Positions 13,830-24,939 of a stretch of 64,000 nucleotides of DNA are shown here, in pieces. Location of the stretch: assembly GCA_023375785.1 (NCBI GenBank), contig SZWC01004883.1, forward strand, positions 74,563 through 138,562, read 5' to 3'. The position numbers and the translations under genes were made by a program. The DNA comes from Penium margaritaceum. Taxonomy: Eukaryota > Streptophyta > Zygnematophyceae > Desmidiales > Peniaceae. The notes beneath the pieces are model-generated. The model was given only the letters and a program-made list of their open reading frames with translations, was not told the DNA's origin and did no database searches. Numbering within the stretch: the first letter of the stretch is position 1; each line of letters starts with the position of its first letter.

Positions 13830-14810
13830 TAAGCGAAGCTCGAGCTTCTCCCAAGGCCGCAGATTGGGAGGTTGCATGTGCCGAAAAGCTTGTCGCCATC
13901 CAGTAACATTAGGTCTACGAGCTCATCGACCTTCGCCCCGGCCAAATGGCTAACGACACCAAGAGGGGCCTCCTGCACAAGTGGAAGCCCGACGGATCCC
14001 TGGACAAGAACAAGGTACAACTTACGGCCAAGGGGTCTGCTCAGGTCCTTGGGGTTGACTAAATCCACATCTTTGCTTCGGTCAACCAGTTCTCCACTAG
14101 CCGAGTGCTGTTCGGTCTGGTTGCCCACCACGGGTGGGAGCTGCATTAGATGGATGTGAGTAACGCCTTTCTCCATGGCTCACTAGAGAGCGAGGAACTC
14201 TTCATGGTACAGCCCCCAAGCTTTGACGATGGCACTGGCAAAGTCTGGTAACTACAGAAGGCGCTCTATGGCTTGGAACAATCGCCTCGCTGCTACAACT
14301 AGGAGATCAGACACACGCTTCTCAGTGGCATCCCTCTTTGCAACACCACAGACCCAGCAGTATTCGTTAGCCCGAGAGGCCAGCCCTTCATTGCCGTCCT
14401 AGTCTACGTTAACAATTTCCTCATTGGGTCACCGGACGCAGCTACCATCTAGCGTGTCAAGGACCTGCTGCACGCCGCCTGCCAGATGAAGGACCTCGGG
14501 CTTGTCTAAGTGTTCCTGGACATGGAGTTGGAGCATGATGGTTCCCACGGTGTCCGGCATATCCACCAGGCTGCCTACATCCAGGCTCTGTCTGCTCGCT
14601 TTGCTAAGGTCCTACCCCTCGTGCCGAGCGCATCCTCACCCACATCGCCCGATGGCCTAGAAAAGCTGAAGAGCCTCGACCCTCCCATTGTGGGGGAGCC
14701 AGCTGACGTGACCACGTATCTGAGAGTCATCGGGTCTCTAGTTTTCTCAGCAACGACGATGCGGCTATACATCCCGTTTGTTGTCAACCTCCTACCGTAG
14801 CTCTCCCAGG
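13830..14810 (+). pseudogene. pol: Reverse transcriptase of Copia-A, catalytic site lost
   Basis: Copia reverse transcriptase motifs follow in order: KWKPDGSLDKNK, LTAKGSAQV, WELH*MDVSNAFLHGSL, ALYGLEQSPRCYN, and LVYVNNFLIGSP at 14398-14439. The last is the catalytic YVDD motif with both aspartates changed to asparagine, by GAC to AAC and GAT to AAT. In-frame stops sit where relatives have Gln (ELH*MDV), Trp (CYN*EI) and Arg (VW*LQ). The segment continues to about 14800 with HIHQAAYIQALSARF and the TTYLRVIGSL motif. The enzyme copied element RNA into cDNA. This copy is inactive. Confidence 0.88.
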
Positions 14811-14884
14811 ATTCGCGTCCCCTCCATTTTGACGCTACTCTCTGCATACTGCGCTTTTTTGTCTTTACTCCACAGCAAGGCCTC

Positions 14885-15373
14885 ATGTACCGTTGGCAGC
14901 TGTCTATTGTCACAATGGGCTACACTGACAGTGACTGGGCTGGCAGCTCCGACGGTAAGAGCCGCACTGGCTGGATCTTTCTCATTGGCAGCACGGCTGT
15001 GTCTTGGCGTAGTGGCAAGAAAGGCTACATTGGACGCAGCACTGCTGTGGCTAAGTATGTGGCCCTTGGTTCTGGCGCGTGTGGGAGCATGTGGCTACAT
15101 CGTCTATTTTCTAAGTTGCATCGGTCTGTTGCATACATCACGTTGCATCGTGACAATGAGAGTGCCATGGCCATCGCCCACAATGGCAGCGTGCATCACA
15201 CGTGCACAAAGCATATCAATGTTGAGTATCCCTACGTACGTTCGTTGTTGCATGAGGATAGCGTGAGCATTGTGTGGGTTGAGACAGCACGGCAGTTGGC
15301 TGATTTCTTCACCAAGGCATTGAAGCGCGACTCGTTCAAGAAGGGAGTGAGTATGGTCGGTGTGTGTCCGTGA
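14885..15373 (+). pseudogene. pol: RNase H domain of Copia-A
   Basis: An uninterrupted frame of 162 codons carries the copia RNase H signature: GYTDSDWAGSSDGKSRTG at the start, GSTAVSWRSGKKGYIGRST, LHRDNESAMAIAHN, the HTCTKHINVEYPYVR motif and TARQLADFFTKAL near the end. RNase H removes the RNA strand after reverse transcription. It lies in a different frame from the reverse transcriptase upstream. It is the best preserved part of the element, and the stop at 15371-15373 is about where this family ends. Confidence 0.88.
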
Positions 15374-15483
15374 GTTTCTCTCTGCCGCTGCCCGCGTATT
15401 ATCTCTCTTAGAGGAGTTTTGCCTGCTTGGTCAATGTGCTCACTGTCCGCCCATGTGCATTACCCCTATGAGTCATGCGGGAG

Positions 15484-16202
15484 TGTTGGTTTTTGTGCAT
15501 CTCTCATTACACTCTGTTGTGTCCTCCCATCTTGTGTACGTTGGCATACAAATGACTAACAGCGAGACACGACGCTGCTGGAGTATCGTCCGGTGGAGCA
15601 AACGTGCACTCAGATCTGCACGCATTCTGCTGGAGCCTCTTCCCTTAGACGCATAACGTGCTCACCTCCATTGGCAAGCCTCCTCAGCTGTCACGCCGCT
15701 GGCGGTCACTGCCACCGCAGATGTTGCCTGCATGCACCCTGTGCCAGATCTGACTGCACGGTTGCACTTGCAGCGTCATGTTTTGCTTAAGGTCCGAGTT
15801 TCAAGTTATTGGGCACTGTTGTGGCCGGGGTCATTCTAGCCTAGACACTGCCTGGGTTTAGGCAGCCATAACTCTTTGCTGCTAACCTTCTGCATAACTC
15901 TGACTGCACGACTGTGTTTGAACCGTGGGTATTCAGGTATGGTCCAGTTTTCATGAAAAACGGACGACGCCCGGGTTTGGGGTCATCGGCTCCCTGGCAG
16001 GGCTAACCGAGAAAACTCAGCCTGCTAGGAAAATAGGAACTTCTTGATTGGTTGGTATCTTGAGTAACAATCTCTACAGAGCTGAGCTAGGCCTAGTTCT
16101 GTTATGGGTCTCTCAGTTGCTCTCATTCTCAGTTGCTAATCATTCATTCTCAGTTCTGTCAGCCTTTACAGCGCTAACCCCTCAACGCGCAGTTTCCTCT
16201 CA
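15484..16202 (+). repeat. Probable 3' LTR of Copia-A
   Basis: A TGTTGG start follows a purine tract (CATGCGGGAG) about 110 bp after the RNase H stop. In Copia-B, C and F an LTR starts with TGTT directly after CATGGGGGAG. No second copy exists in the window, so the right end (placed at a CTCTCA near 16202) is only a guess. Confidence 0.4.
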
Positions 16203-16429
16203 CAAGTCTCACACTAGCTAGAGGGGGCAGCAGCGCAAAGCAAGGAGTATTGGGCCATGCCTACTCCAGCCATGCTTCAGCCCCAACCAGCAGCGCTAGA
16301 CTAGTTTCTAGCTGTGACCTAGATCTAGCAGGAAGCTCGCAATAGTCAATTCCACAATCAAGTCAGTGAGAGCATAAATGATGCCATTCTCCTTACCGAT
16401 CAGGACCACGTCTCAGTGACCGGGAACGC

Positions 16430-16529
16430 GCCAGCAGCAGAGCCTCATATCGCTCAGTCACCTACATCAGTGATGAGTGAGGTGTGCAATGAGACCACAG
16501 GTCACAACTGTCTAAGACGCATAGCAACA
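16430..16529 (-). repeat. LTR fragment related to Copia-D
   Basis: Read on the minus strand from 16529, the sequence begins TGTTGC and then matches the start of the Copia-D LTR (minus strand from 26392). Shared blocks include CACTCATCAC, TGTAGGTGACT and the preceding GTAG. The similarity is lost below about 16430. It is probably a relic solo LTR in minus orientation. Confidence 0.5.
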
Positions 16530-16796
16530 CTACCCCCCATCCCTCTCGTGCCTTGAAAAACCACCCTCTCGATTCATGGATACCAAAGTTGCAGCAAGAA
16601 AAGTTGCACATTGCGTCTCATTTCTCTTATGTCCACATTTTGCAGACATGGGGAAGTTTAGTTCACCTCTTTGTCGAACTGTTTTTTTTTTCATGTGACG
16701 TCTACAATCTCCTTCCCACTTCATCTATCCTCGGCAGGTTCTTTCTTCTCAGTCAACGTAAACCATGAGATGATGTAACAAGGGCAGTATTTGCAT

Positions 16797-17030
16797 CATG
16801 CATGTGTATTAAAGTACCACGGTATGTTACGGTTTGCGGTTTGTGCATTCTACCATGTACCGCGGTACACCGTAAACATCACTGTAGTTTAACAATACTG
16901 GTCCTACCGCAGGAGCATTACTTGTATCAGTACAAACATCCCAAAGAACTAGGATACCGCAATACTCAATACCGATGTACACTAGAACTGCAGTATTGAG
17001 TACCGTGGTACCCAAATACCCCAGTATCAC
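16797..17030. repeat. Cluster of TACCRYGGTA-type palindromes
   Basis: Several near-palindromic motifs occur within about 200 bp: TACCACGGTA, the perfect 14-bp palindrome TGTACCGCGGTACA at 16856-16869, two TACCGCA half sites, and TACCGTGGTA near 17001. No open frame of note covers the block. It stops where the LTR fragment at 17031 begins. Function is unknown. Confidence 0.6.
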
Positions 17031-17260
17031 AGCCGTGGTGTCACCCGCCGTGCCCAGCGGTAGGTGTTTATGTTGTGTGCTTGTCTGTCATCATTTCCCT
17101 CTACATTACTAAACTATTGGAGCTTACGAGACTTTGCAGTCTCCCTAGCAGAACCCCTGCTGTTTCTTGCACCTGCTTGCTTGCTAGTCCGCCTGCTAAC
17201 TGGATAGTGTCACGACGTCAGCAGCAGCACGGCTATAAAGCTTCCTAGCAATCTGTCGCA
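17031..17260 (+). repeat. 3' part of a Copia-C-family LTR
   Basis: This matches the last 220-230 bp of the LTRs at 27143-27781 and 34281-34927. Shared blocks include GTCACCCGCCGTG, TTACTAAACTATTGGAGCTT, GAGACTTTGC, TTTCTTGCACCTGCTTGC and AAGCTTCCTAGCAAT. The 5' part is missing. 17261-17475 shows nothing recognisable. Confidence 0.8.
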
Positions 17261-17480
17261 GTGTCAACCAATGCTTATCAGCACGCTCACCTCTGACTCT
17301 CCAACATGAAACTCCTGTATTTCTCACACGGTTGTTCCATTCCATGTCACACGTGCTCCACCTTCCTACTCCTATGCTTGGTCACATAGCCTAGGTTAAG
17401 AAACAACCAATAACCATAGGACATAGCACACTTGGAAGAACATTAAATGGTTTTCCTATCTAGTTTGCCCACCTTAGTGC

Positions 17481-18115
17481 TGTTGGTTGTGTCTGTCAAA
17501 CACGCAAGTGACCTCTTGACTCCATTCATTCACACACACCATCATTGCACATGACTAAACTAGTGTGAAGCTCAAGGTGCACACGTTACGCATCATTGGC
17601 GTTTGAGCCTGGTGCAAGATTGGCGCAAGCTCAGCAATTCTCAGTTCTACCAAAGAGAGTGCCTGCTGATTTCAGCATGCAATGATTAGCTATCGTGTGG
17701 CTAAAACATGAGAGAGAATACTTGAGGAATGCATGCTTCTACAAACGCTCGTGGTCGATGTGGCTTCCTGTTTTCCTGTTGTGCATGCTTCGCTAGTTAT
17801 GTAGTATATTGCACCGGGTTGCTGATCTTGCGGGGCAACATTCTCGGTCGCTCCAAGGTGTGAGAGACCACGGCGGCTTTTGCCGGCCGGTTCGGTTCAA
17901 CCCCGGGGTGGCGGCCGGGTCCCACATCGAGCTGCTCGTGTGGGTGGCCTGTTTGACCGGCTGGTAAGAGCTCGCTATTCCTTGACTCTCATTACTAATC
18001 TCTTTCCTTCCTCTCAAGGTTTTCACCAAATCCTTGCTCCACCCGTCCCCATGGATGTTGCGTGAGTGTACTTTGCGCGACAGCAAGGGTGTGCTGGCTT
18101 CTTGTCGCCACCTAC
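17481..18115 (+). repeat. 5' LTR of Copia-B
   Basis: It begins TGTTGGTTGTGTCTGTC and aligns along its length with 35081-35714. Shared blocks include AACACGCAAGTGACCTCTTG, GATTAGCTATCGTGTGGC, GAGACCACGGCGGCTTTTG and GTGTGCTGGCTTCTTG. It ends CCTAC immediately before the primer-binding site. The Copia-D LTR also ends CTAC at the same place. Confidence 0.9.
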
Positions 18116-18127
18116 TGGTGTGAGAGC
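18116..18127 (+). other. Primer-binding site of Copia-B
   Basis: TGGTGTGAGAGC directly follows the LTR. It differs at two or three places from the plant initiator tRNA-Met site TGGTATCAGAGC, which Copia-C, Copia-D and Gypsy-E keep more closely. The substitutions fit an old copy. Confidence 0.75.
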
Positions 18128-18764
18128 TGAGGGGAAACCTCCCCTCCTCTCAATCAATCTTGGACCCATGACGTTTCACATGAAGTGGCACTCTTGCCAC
18201 CACAATGGGTTCTTCCCCCTTAGTTGCACCTTTTTGTGCGACTGCTGGTCGTCGCACGGTTCACCACTATACCTCTCAACTCTTTAGCACAGCCTGCAAC
18301 TTGCAGTTGTGCTTTCCTCCACCTCCGTAGCATCATAGCACTGAGGCATCTTCTTGCCACGCCATTCAAGCACCGGCACAGCATCTTCTACACAGCGGGC
18401 CCGCAGCTCACGGCCCAACAGCTTCGCGGCCTTGATCTCTCCAGGCCCACGTTCTCCGATATTTACAGCTTAGTAGCATAGCAATCCCCACACAGCTGGC
18501 AGCAAGGTGCAACTAGCAGCACAGAGGAGCAGCAGTCCCGGGCAGCAGAGTTTTGGAGCTGCTCCACTGTAGCAGAGCTGCAGAGCTACAAAGTGTCAAC
18601 AAACATCTCTGCCATCCCACCGCCTCAAACACCGCCAGCTTGCATGGTCCACAATCTCACAGCACTCTTGCTGCGTAGTTACGTTGCAAGCATTGCTTCC
18701 ACTATGCACAGCAGTAGCAGTCGCATCTACAGCCTGAGTCGCCACCCTGGCTTCACCTCAAGAT

Positions 18765-19451
18765 ATATTCGCTTGAATCAACAAGCAAATCAAACGCTAT
18801 GAGGAGGAAGCGGACCGGGCGGGGCTCGAGGTGTGGTCGCGTCACCACCCCTATGACAGCCCAAGCTACTATCCCGGGGAGGACTACGACCCAGCTGACG
18901 ACCAGGCTTGCACTGACACCGCAGAGTACGCAGCCTTCTGTCAATCTACCTTTAACGACTTGCCAACCACGCAGAACGCACCAGCCACGAGACAGCCACA
19001 TGAACAACGACGTCCTCTATCCAATGCAAGCTCTCTCATTCCCTGTAGGACGCATCGGCAAAGTCCGCGTGTCGACCCTGTTGGAATGACTTCAGTAGCC
19101 CCAGCAGAACTAGCCAAGGCAACCTTACGCCATGCCCCATCTCCCGCTGCCTCTCAGGCAGCTGCTGCATCTCCTGGATCGTCTGACATCTTCGAAGTTC
19201 TAAAAGCAACACTTACTTACAGTGCTAATGTCTCCTCCACATTTGCTGCTGCAGTGCATGCTACGCGTGCACCTGCCAGCATTGCTCCCGGCAGGGCAGT
19301 TGACACCTACATCGCCACTGCTCTTGACCAAGGATCCCTTGCAGCCGCCACAGTCAACATTGCAACGCAGGTTGCAACAGCTGTGGACTTTGTCGCGCCT
19401 GCAGCAGCCTCAGCTACCACTGCTCTTTCCAACGCTATTGTCTATGTCTAG
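18765..19451 (+). pseudogene. Leader protein frame of Copia-B (charged head, Ala-rich tail)
   Basis: The frame opens after a TGA and reads INKQIKRYEEEADRAGLEVW, an acidic Tyr/Asp segment (YYPGEDYDPADDQ), then a long Ala/Thr/Val-rich tail with FAAAVHATRAPASIA and ATVNIATQVATAVDFVA. It ends at TAG 19449-19451. Similar hydrophobic, Ala/Val/Ile-rich sequence continues in other frames to about 19660. The protein-like head suggests real coding capacity and not only a trinucleotide repeat. It lies between primer-binding site and gag, as do the Ala-rich frames in Copia-A and Copia-D. I do not recognise a domain. It may be an N-terminal extension of Gag. Confidence 0.55.
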
Positions 19452-19864
19452 ACCTCTGTTGCTCAGGCGTCTCCTTCAGCAATATCATCTCTTGGCCATT
19501 AGATCCACATCCTGATTGCAGTTACAACTGCAGTCTCCACCCTTATAGGTGTTGTCCTCACTGGAGTCACTTGCCTCATCGTCTCAGCATCCTCCTCTAT
19601 TGCAGTCATTGTAGCTTCAGAAGTAGCTGCACTGCCACCCTTATATGTCCTGTGTCGCTAGCTCTGGTGAGCTACCGTCCACATGGTGCTTGGTCATCTT
19701 TCTCTTCCTCTCCCCTCGTTTCTCTCGTGGCCATGTGTGTGCTCTCCATTCTTTATCATGCAGCACTACCTAGCCAACCTATGCAATCCTTCACTGTCCC
19801 ACGCCCATTGGGGCAAGGGAAACTCTGCCGCATAATTATTTGGTTGAGTCTTACTCCACTCACC

Positions 19865-21382
19865 ATGCCGATTGATGATGACCAATATGCAGCCTTGCAA
19901 GAGGAGCTGCAAAGAGAGTGTGCTGCTCTTCAGGTAGCCCTCATTGCATAGCGCACTGCAGAAGAGAAATTGCACACTGAAAAGGATGACCAGGAGACTT
20001 TTGCGGATCACATCGCTGATCTGGTTCTCAATCAATTGCAGCCTGCATTGCGCTCCACACCTGCCGCATCTGCTGTTGCTGACATTGCTGTTGTGTTCTC
20101 CACCTCACTTGCTTACGCATCAAACACCATTGGCTCGCTCACTTTTAACTCTCTTGCTATTGCAGAAGCAGGTGCTGCTGCTACCAAAGGTCTTGCATAG
20201 CCACCATAGCACAAGCCTGACTTCAACTTCGCACCACCCCACATTGTCTCTAACCTTACCTTTGGTTCCTGGGAGGTTCGCTTCAGTACCTGGACACAGG
20301 GTGAGCAGCTTTGGGAGTACTATCATGCACTCAATCCTTCTTCTAACCCCCCTTTTGTGCCCACTGGTACTGAGTTTGCACGTGTTGTTCGTGCTCTTAT
20401 TCGAGCTGGACCCGATGGTCTCACTGATGTGATTGGGTCATACAATGCTGACAAAGCCCGCCACACTTAAGCTGACCCTTTTGGCTAGTATACACTCATC
20501 AAGCATCACACCACAATCACTGGGCACGCCGTACACTGTGTCCTCACAGTCCAGTTCATCACTCTCTTGATGCATGCTGACAAGACTGTGGATGCCTACT
20601 GGGCTCGTAGCCTTCGCCTTCTGCGTGATCTTGGCAAGGCGGCACCTAGACAACTCTTAGCTGCCCTCTTCATTGTCAACGGCCTCATCCCTAAATTATC
20701 CGACATCTTCAAGGAGGTGAAAGCTTCCAACATTGAGCGTCTTGTCACCGAGCCCGTACCTGCTAACACTCCCTCTGGCATCAGGGCTCTCTGGGAGTTT
20801 ACCTCCCAACATCTCACTCATTGGTGGAGCACCCTCCAAAACAAGCGCATCAATCGTGTAGCTGTTGCAGCTGCCACCACTTCTCTTCCTCCCATCTCAT
20901 CACCCTCTACCTCTTCATCCTCATCTTCCCCCTCAGCAACGTCTCTTCTTAGTCAAGGGGAGGGTGGTGGTTGTGGTCGCGGTCAGGGCAAAGGTACCGG
21001 TGGCTCTGGTTCTGGAGGCCAGACCAGTTGTGGTAAGGGGAATGGGTCTAGCAACAAATCCTCCTCCTCTTCCACTCCTAGAACTGTCACATGCCAGAAC
21101 TGTGGTGCCGCCGCCCACTCTACACCCAAGTTCCCATTACCACAGGGCAACAAGCACCTTTCCTCTACCATGTGGGCACATTGGGCGCGCTCCTCCGGTG
21201 GCTCGGGGAGCACCCCTCGTGTCGCCACCTCCACTGCTCTAACAAGTCACAGCGCCCCTGCCACTACCAAGTCGGTGGCCTACAGCACCGCTACTACTGC
21301 TCCACCCCCAGATCCTTACCCCGGGGGCTGGCCACCCGGGTGTGGGGGGCCGATCTTCTTCAACCCCCCATCCGACGTCTAA
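19865..21382 (+). pseudogene. gag: gag of Copia-B with five in-frame stops
   Basis: One frame of about 505 codons runs from ATG 19865 (MPIDDDQYAALQEEL) to 21382. It contains the core IVSNLTFGSWEVRFSTWTQG, then DAYWARSLRLLRDLGKAAP, SGIRALWEFTSQHLTHWW, a Ser/Gly-rich stretch, and a degenerate nucleocapsid knuckle CQNCGAAAHS near residue 410 whose last Cys is missing. Stops at 19949, 20198, 20207, 20468 and 20486 (four TAG, one TAA) all fall where Gln would fit. The frame is otherwise unbroken, so decay is by point substitution. Gag would form the particle and bind RNA. Confidence 0.82.
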
Positions 21383-21744
21383 TCTCCTCCTGCCTGGGCA
21401 TCTCCATTCTATCTGTCCCGGCATTCCCCTTCTGGTGTCATCATCACTCCAGATTCACCTGAGGGCGAGCGCTAGTTTGACGCTGCGCTTTCTCACGCCG
21501 TCCACCACCATCACCTTTGTGATCAGGGAGGTGAGAGTGGGTGCTCTGGGTCGGAGCCTCTTGTGTGTGTCGTTGATGGGGAGTTTTGTGGTCCAGCATC
21601 TGCTCATGTTCTCGGACGTCCTCCTACTGATGTCTCATGGATTGAGGAATGGCACTCTGTGCGCTTACCTCGATGTCTTTCTTCATGTGTTTAGTGTCTC
21701 TCTTCGTACGCCACCATTGCCGCAGTGAGTCGTGACCCCTCCAT

Positions 21745-22730
21745 TGTTCGTGCATCGGGTGGCTTCTAGATTCTTGACTCTAGAGCCTCCCACTACATGA
21801 CTTCTTTGCATGCGTCCTTTGTCTCCCTTGGCCCAATTGGCTCTGTTCGCTTTGTTCGCGCCGGCTCCAGCCAGCTGCTCTCCGTTCAAGGAGATGGGAT
21901 TGTGCGCTTTGTTGGCCCTGGAGGGAGCTGTTCCTGCCGGACGGCCTGTATGTTCCACTGCTAGAACTCAGCCTTCTCTCTTATGTGACACTCAACAACG
22001 AGGGCATGGACTTCTCCTCTAGCCATGGCACTGCCTCTGTCTCGCATCGCACCTCTGGCTACATTCTCCTACAGGGCAAACGCAATTATCGTATGTTCCG
22101 TGTTCCCACCTTTGCCCTTGCTTCAGCCACTACTACCCTTGTGCATGTTGCTCGCTCCCTTTCCCCTACACATGCACAGCTGCTACACCGTCGCCTGTGC
22201 CACATTCATACTGCTACCATTGATAGCCTCCTTTGTGTCCTTCCAGTAGACAGTCTAGATACTACCACGTTCCCTGCCCCTAGTCCCCCTGACTTTCTTG
22301 ACTGTGCTCAAGGAAAAATGCATTGCTCTTCCTTTTCCACCTCTGAGTCTAGCACCTCCCATCCTCTCGACCTACTACCTGCTGATGTCATGGGGCCTCT
22401 TTCTCATGAGACTCTTTGGGGGGTAGGTTGTTACACTCTCTATCTCACTGATGACTTGTCTTCTATGCATTGGGTCTTTACCCTCAACAAAAGAGTGAAA
22501 TTTGCTCCGCTCTTAAGTCATGGCTTCCCCAGGCTGAACTTGCTTGTGGTCGCCATCTCCGTGTCTTCCGTTGTGACCGTGGTGGTGAATTCATCGGTCC
22601 CACTTCTCGTTTCCTCACATCTCAAGGGGTGATCGCTGAAGTTACGGTCCCCTATACACCATGGAAAAATGGCGTCTCTGAGCGTTGGAATAGAACTCTT
22701 GCTGATGGTGTCCGTCTCTTTTCATTGTGG
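21745..22730 (+). pseudogene. pol: Protease and integrase of Copia-B
   Basis: The aspartic protease site reads ILDSRASHYMTS near 21770, where relatives have WILDSGATHHMT. The catalytic Asp is kept, but the invariant Gly is Arg and the preceding Trp is TAG. The frame 21985-22632 holds the pre-integrase zinc motif (LLHRRLCHIH and LDCAQGKMHC) and the integrase start (ADVMGPL, LYLTDDLSSMHWVF). In the next frame come FRCDRGGEFIGP and KNGVSERWNRTLADGV with the last two catalytic residues. Frameshifts near 22480 and 22630 and missing segments show that it is dead. The enzyme would have cut Gag-Pol and joined cDNA to the chromosome. Confidence 0.85.
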
Positions 22731-23182
22731 ACCCCGATCAAGCCTGTGTCGACAAGTCCCATGATGCCCTCTTCTTTGAGGATGTCTTTTCGCGTGACCT
22801 ATCCCATGTCACTCCACCCTCTTTCCAGTCCTTGCTCCATCTGCTTGGAGGGTATGGGTTTGTTCCAGCTTCCGGTTTTGCTGGGGCACCGCCACCTCTC
22901 TCTGACTCGGCTCCTTCCTCTTTTGATCCCTCTCCTTCTACGTCTGACGTGTCTCCTAGCTCTAACACGCTCCTCAGCACCCCGTCTGCATCCCCACCTA
23001 GTCCTTCCCCGGCTTCTTCCCCCACTACAACTTCTGAGTTTGTGTCAGTGCCTCTCAGCGCTCCGCCACTTCTAGTGACACTCTGGCATAGTCTTCCCCA
23101 CACATCGTTGTTGAGCCAGTTCCTCCTCCTGCCCTACAGCCTGCTTTGGTCGTTGGTGGGTCAACCTCTTCCCAGTCACTGA
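22727..23182 (+). pseudogene. Integrase-RT linker of Copia-B
   Basis: A frame of 151 codons begins near KSHDALFFEDVFSRDL, the end of the integrase C-terminal domain. It continues as a Ser/Pro/Thr-rich low-complexity linker. Unlike Copia-A and Copia-C, no clear 36-bp repeat is visible here. 23183-23400 is an indistinct continuation. Confidence 0.7.
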
Positions 23183-23404
23183 TACCCCTTCCGGTATACT
23201 AGAGCTGTACAATCACGAAGGAGACTCCGTGCCCTTCCACAGTAGTCTATCTCATAGCCCGCCCAGCCCTCTCAGCGCCGCACCCGCTCTAGTGCATCTT
23301 CCATTACAGTCGGCTCTGCTGCCAGACCTACTGGACTTGACGCACTGGGACATGCTATCAGTGTGGTCCATCCCAACTTAGTAGTGGGCTATGCACTCAT
23401 TGCT

Positions 23405-23934
23405 CACGAGTTACCGTGTGCTTTGGATGCATCAGTCGTAGGATATGTCACCGCCTGCTTTGCGGCAAGCGGACTTCCCTTGCGTGCGCCAAAGCCAACC
23501 ACTGTCTGAAAGCCGAGGGAGGTAGCTGACGTTGATCTCTCGGAAAAGGCCATGCAGGAGGAAGAGGAGCTCATAGCCCCAAACGAGCATGAGGTCATTG
23601 AACTTGTTGACCTCCTTGTAGTTTGCAAGGGTGTATCGGATCGCTGGATCCTTCGACGCAAGCTGAAGCCAGGTGACACGATTGACAGATGTAAGGCCCG
23701 GCTCACCGCCAAGTTATTCTCCCAAATCCCAGGCAACGACTTCGATGAGACGTTTGCCCCCGTTGGGCTATACACCACGGCCCGCGCTCTCTTGAGCCTG
23801 GTCGCCCAGCATCACTGGGAGGTGGAGCAGATGGACGTCAACAATGTATTACTACACGGAAATCTACAAATTGCAGTCTCCAGGCTTTACACTTGCCACA
23901 AACAAGGTTTGGCGGCTTTGCAAGGCCCTCTACG
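23405..23934 (+). pseudogene. pol: Reverse transcriptase of Copia-B, N-terminal part
   Basis: The frame from 23552 reads EVIELVDLLVVCKG, RKLKPGDTIDRCKARLTAKL, NDFDETFAPVGLYTTARALL, HHWEVEQMDVNNVLLHGN and, after a frame change, NKVWRLCKALYG. The sequence is then cut by Copia-D at 23935 and resumes at about 26398. CTACG at 23930-23934 is repeated at 26393-26397. Confidence 0.88.
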
Positions 23935-23937
23935 GAC

Positions 23938-24927
23938 AGTGGAGAGGGTATATCTGACAACACGCAGTGCAGCTTCCAAGTGTCATGCTCGTGGACACGG
24001 GGAGAAGTGTGCCAGAAAGTTCACGGAGAAGGCTACGTCCGCCCTGGTTGTCGTAGCCAGATACATGAGAGAGCCGATCACGCAAAGATAGTATGTGATG
24101 TCAGCCGCCTCCCCCAGCTTTGACACATCTAGTGTCTTCAGCAACCGCTGTCCAGTTGGGGTCATGAGCGTTGACGCTATGGATACTGTCTCAAGGAGGG
24201 AAGCAAGACCCTCCCCCAGGCTGTGAACGTAGGCAGCCTGATGAACGTGGAGGACCCGGCGAGGGCGGTCTTGCTCTAGCTCCATGCCCAGAAAGACACG
24301 AGCTAGTCCTAGGTCCTTCATTTTGTAGGTCGCATGAAGGAGTGACTTGACCGCCTTCACGGCCTCCGGATTGGGTGATGCGATCAGCAAGTCATCAACA
24401 TACACAAGAACAGTGACGAAGGGGGCTGACAGAGGAGTGACAAAGAGAGAGGGATCGAAAATACTCCGTCGATAGTCGCCCTTCTCAAGCGTGGACGTGA
24501 TTTCTTGGTTCCAACACCGAGGTCATCGCTTCACGCCGTACAGCGCCTTCCGCAGTCGCCAGACCCTGTTGGTCCCATCAGAGAACCCAGGGGACTGGAC
24601 CAAGTAGATTTCTTCATCCAACTGCCCGTGGAGGAAGGCATTGTTGACATCCATCTGCTCAAGCTCCCAATCGTGCTGAGCGAAAAGACTTAGCAGGGCG
24701 CGAGCTATGGTGTAGCGGCCAACAGGGGCAAATGTCTCGTCAAAGTCCACACCTGGGACTTGAGCGAATCCCTTTGCCGTGAGCCGAGCTTTGTACTTTT
24801 CAAGGGTCCCGTCGGGCTTGTACCTACACCTGAATACCCAGTGCGCATCACTGGCTTTGCGCCCTGGAGGCAGGTCAACCAGCTTGTATACAGCGTGGTC
24901 GTCCAGAGCCTTCAGCTCGTCGTGCAT
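23938..24927 (-). pseudogene. pol: Reverse transcriptase of Copia-D, one stop codon
   Basis: A single frame of about 330 codons reads [71 protein letters not shown], then one TGA near 24523. It continues PRCWNQEIT and an intact catalytic LVYVDDLLIASPN at about 24390, followed by GLARVFLGMELEQD, HVHQAAYVHSL and YLCVIGSLMYLATTTRAD. This is the best-preserved reverse transcriptase in the window. RNase H is absent because the element is truncated at 23935. Confidence 0.9.
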
Positions 24928-24939
24928 TGCGACTTCCGA

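Larger units (their letters stand above)
10466..16202 (+). mobile_element. Copia-A: 5'-truncated Ty1/copia relic
   Basis: The order of parts is an Ala-rich leader frame, a gag fragment, an integrase C-terminal fragment, a repeat-rich linker, reverse transcriptase and RNase H. That is copia order on the plus strand. No 5' LTR or primer-binding site is present: the element starts where the 22-bp satellite stops. Protease and the integrase core appear deleted between about 12100 and 12420. At the 3' end a degenerate polypurine tract (CATGCGGGAG, 15474-15483) precedes a TGTTGG LTR start. The right boundary is a guess. The coding parts carry many stops and frameshifts, so the element is dead. Confidence 0.85.
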
